From Eubacterium sp. (lineage in GTDB: Bacteria > Bacillota > Clostridia > Lachnospirales > Lachnospiraceae): a stretch of 32,866 bases of DNA. The notes beneath the pieces are model-generated. The model had not been told where the DNA came from, searched no databases, and saw nothing but the letters and a program-made list of their open reading frames with translations. The stretch lies in contig JAFXZW010000064.1 in NCBI GenBank assembly GCA_017541035.1, forward strand, positions 1 to 32,866, given 5' to 3'. The translations under genes and the position numbers were made by a program. Positions 32,638 through 32,866 of this stretch are shown piece after piece. Within the stretch, counting starts at the first letter, position 1; each line of letters begins with the position of its first letter.

Positions 32638-32680
32638 GATTGCCCGGTTACAGTATGAGCTTGATTCGAACCGATACTAA
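32327..32680 (+). CDS. Coiled-coil protein or frameshifted relaxase C-terminus
   Basis: The 117-residue frame from ATG 32327 is Glu/Gln/Lys/Leu-rich with heptad character, for example EIKKLRQELQETKEQN and ILKLCQSLLKENDDL, and ends LQYELDSNRY. It overlaps the final part of the relaxase frame, shifted by +1. Its protein-like composition against the shadow-like composition of the other frame suggests this is the real coding frame here. It has no good ribosome site. It may therefore be either a small mobilization accessory gene or the original coiled-coil tail of the relaxase separated by an indel between about 32320 and 32360. Confidence 0.6.
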   Translation: MLQERDEEIKKLRQELQETKEQNSMLFWEKSVLEQEITEKTLIYSSEMQTMQSKVAEMTDELAMQKQQKSEILKLCQSLLKENDDLRNNNGLLTREQEESNLAEIARLQYELDSNRY

Positions 32681-32715
32681 ACACAATCATTTAGGTTATT
32701 ACCGATATGCATGAA

Positions 32716-32866
32716 TCATACCAGCATAGACTGCTGTGGGATGAATCCAACCTTCTCAAGAATCGCAAGGTCCTTCTTTCTGGTGTTCTTGAGCGTCCAT
32801 ACATTACCACGGCGTTCCATTTTCATACACCTTGCCATTAGCAGCAGATCACGAACAGATATCGTA
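32716..32866 (-). CDS. 3' end of an unknown gene running off the right edge
   Basis: The minus strand is open from the window edge to TGA at 32716-32718, giving 49 residues that look protein-like: it begins TISVRDLLLMARCMKMERRG and includes TRKKDLAILEKVGFIP before the end QQSMLV. It is convergent with the relaxase/coiled-coil frame, 35 bases away, with no terminator between. I do not recognise the family. It is likely part of the same accessory region. Confidence 0.6.
   Translation of the reverse strand, partial: TISVRDLLLMARCMKMERRGNVWTLKNTRKKDLAILEKVGFIPQQSMLV

Overview
The window looks like chromosome of a Gram-positive anaerobe of the Clostridia, most likely a Lachnospiraceae-type gut bacterium. 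The reasons are strong AGGAGG-type ribosome binding sites, sigma-A promoters, a CIRCE/HrcA heat-shock operator, an NADH-linked trimeric [FeFe] hydrogenase, a GH130 mannosylglucose phosphorylase, DegV, and a relaxase/B-family polymerase mobile module. The genus cannot be fixed from the sequence alone. From the left edge to about 29.3 kb almost everything is ordinary, tightly packed chromosome, mostly on the minus strand. From the tRNA-Gln gene (29489-29560) to the right edge the content is accessory and decayed.

Layout. 1-1.3 kb: the start of an unseen minus-strand gene, a small heat-shock protein under a CIRCE operator, and a tiny lipoprotein. 1.4-10.1 kb: a minus-strand series running from a one-module NRPS (A-T-C) through a C-terminally anchored carboxylesterase, a complete NitT/TauT-type ABC importer and a small unknown protein to TatD. 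Two tandem-repeat arrays sit at gene borders in this series. 10.3-11.5 kb: a divergent cation/proton antiporter. 11.6-16.3 kb: an envelope-linked block with a VTC-domain protein plus DUF4956 membrane protein, then DegV, a six-helix membrane protein with a long Gly-Tyr-Gln prion-like tail, and a translationally coupled single-pass protein with a conserved C-terminal domain. 16.5-17.2 kb: a STAS/HATPase partner-switching pair. 17.4-21.4 kb: an MBOAT acyltransferase, an AlgJ-like DHHW protein and mannosylglucose phosphorylase in one apparent operon. 21.7-27.6 kb: hydC-hydB-hydA followed by an acyl-CoA synthetase-like gene. 27.8-29.3 kb: a sodium/solute symporter.

How the parts may work together. 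HydABC would re-oxidise NADH and ferredoxin by making H2. The MBOAT/AlgJ pair would acylate a surface polymer. The NRPS, esterase and importer could form a small-molecule production, processing and uptake set, but their product and ligand are unknown.

The most unusual feature is at the right end. A plasmid/ICE-type B-family DNA polymerase gene keeps its exonuclease motifs and motif A, then breaks off near 31600. It is joined directly to a relaxase that has lost its N-terminus, including the expected catalytic tyrosine region. The downstream reading frame then switches into an overlapping coiled-coil ORF. This looks like a deletion scar in a mobile element beside tRNA-Gln, or an assembly join, and should be checked first. 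A second theme is that three intergenic tandem duplications each copy a gene-border signal: a stop/3' end, a ribosome binding site, and a promoter -35 element with a terminator U-tract.
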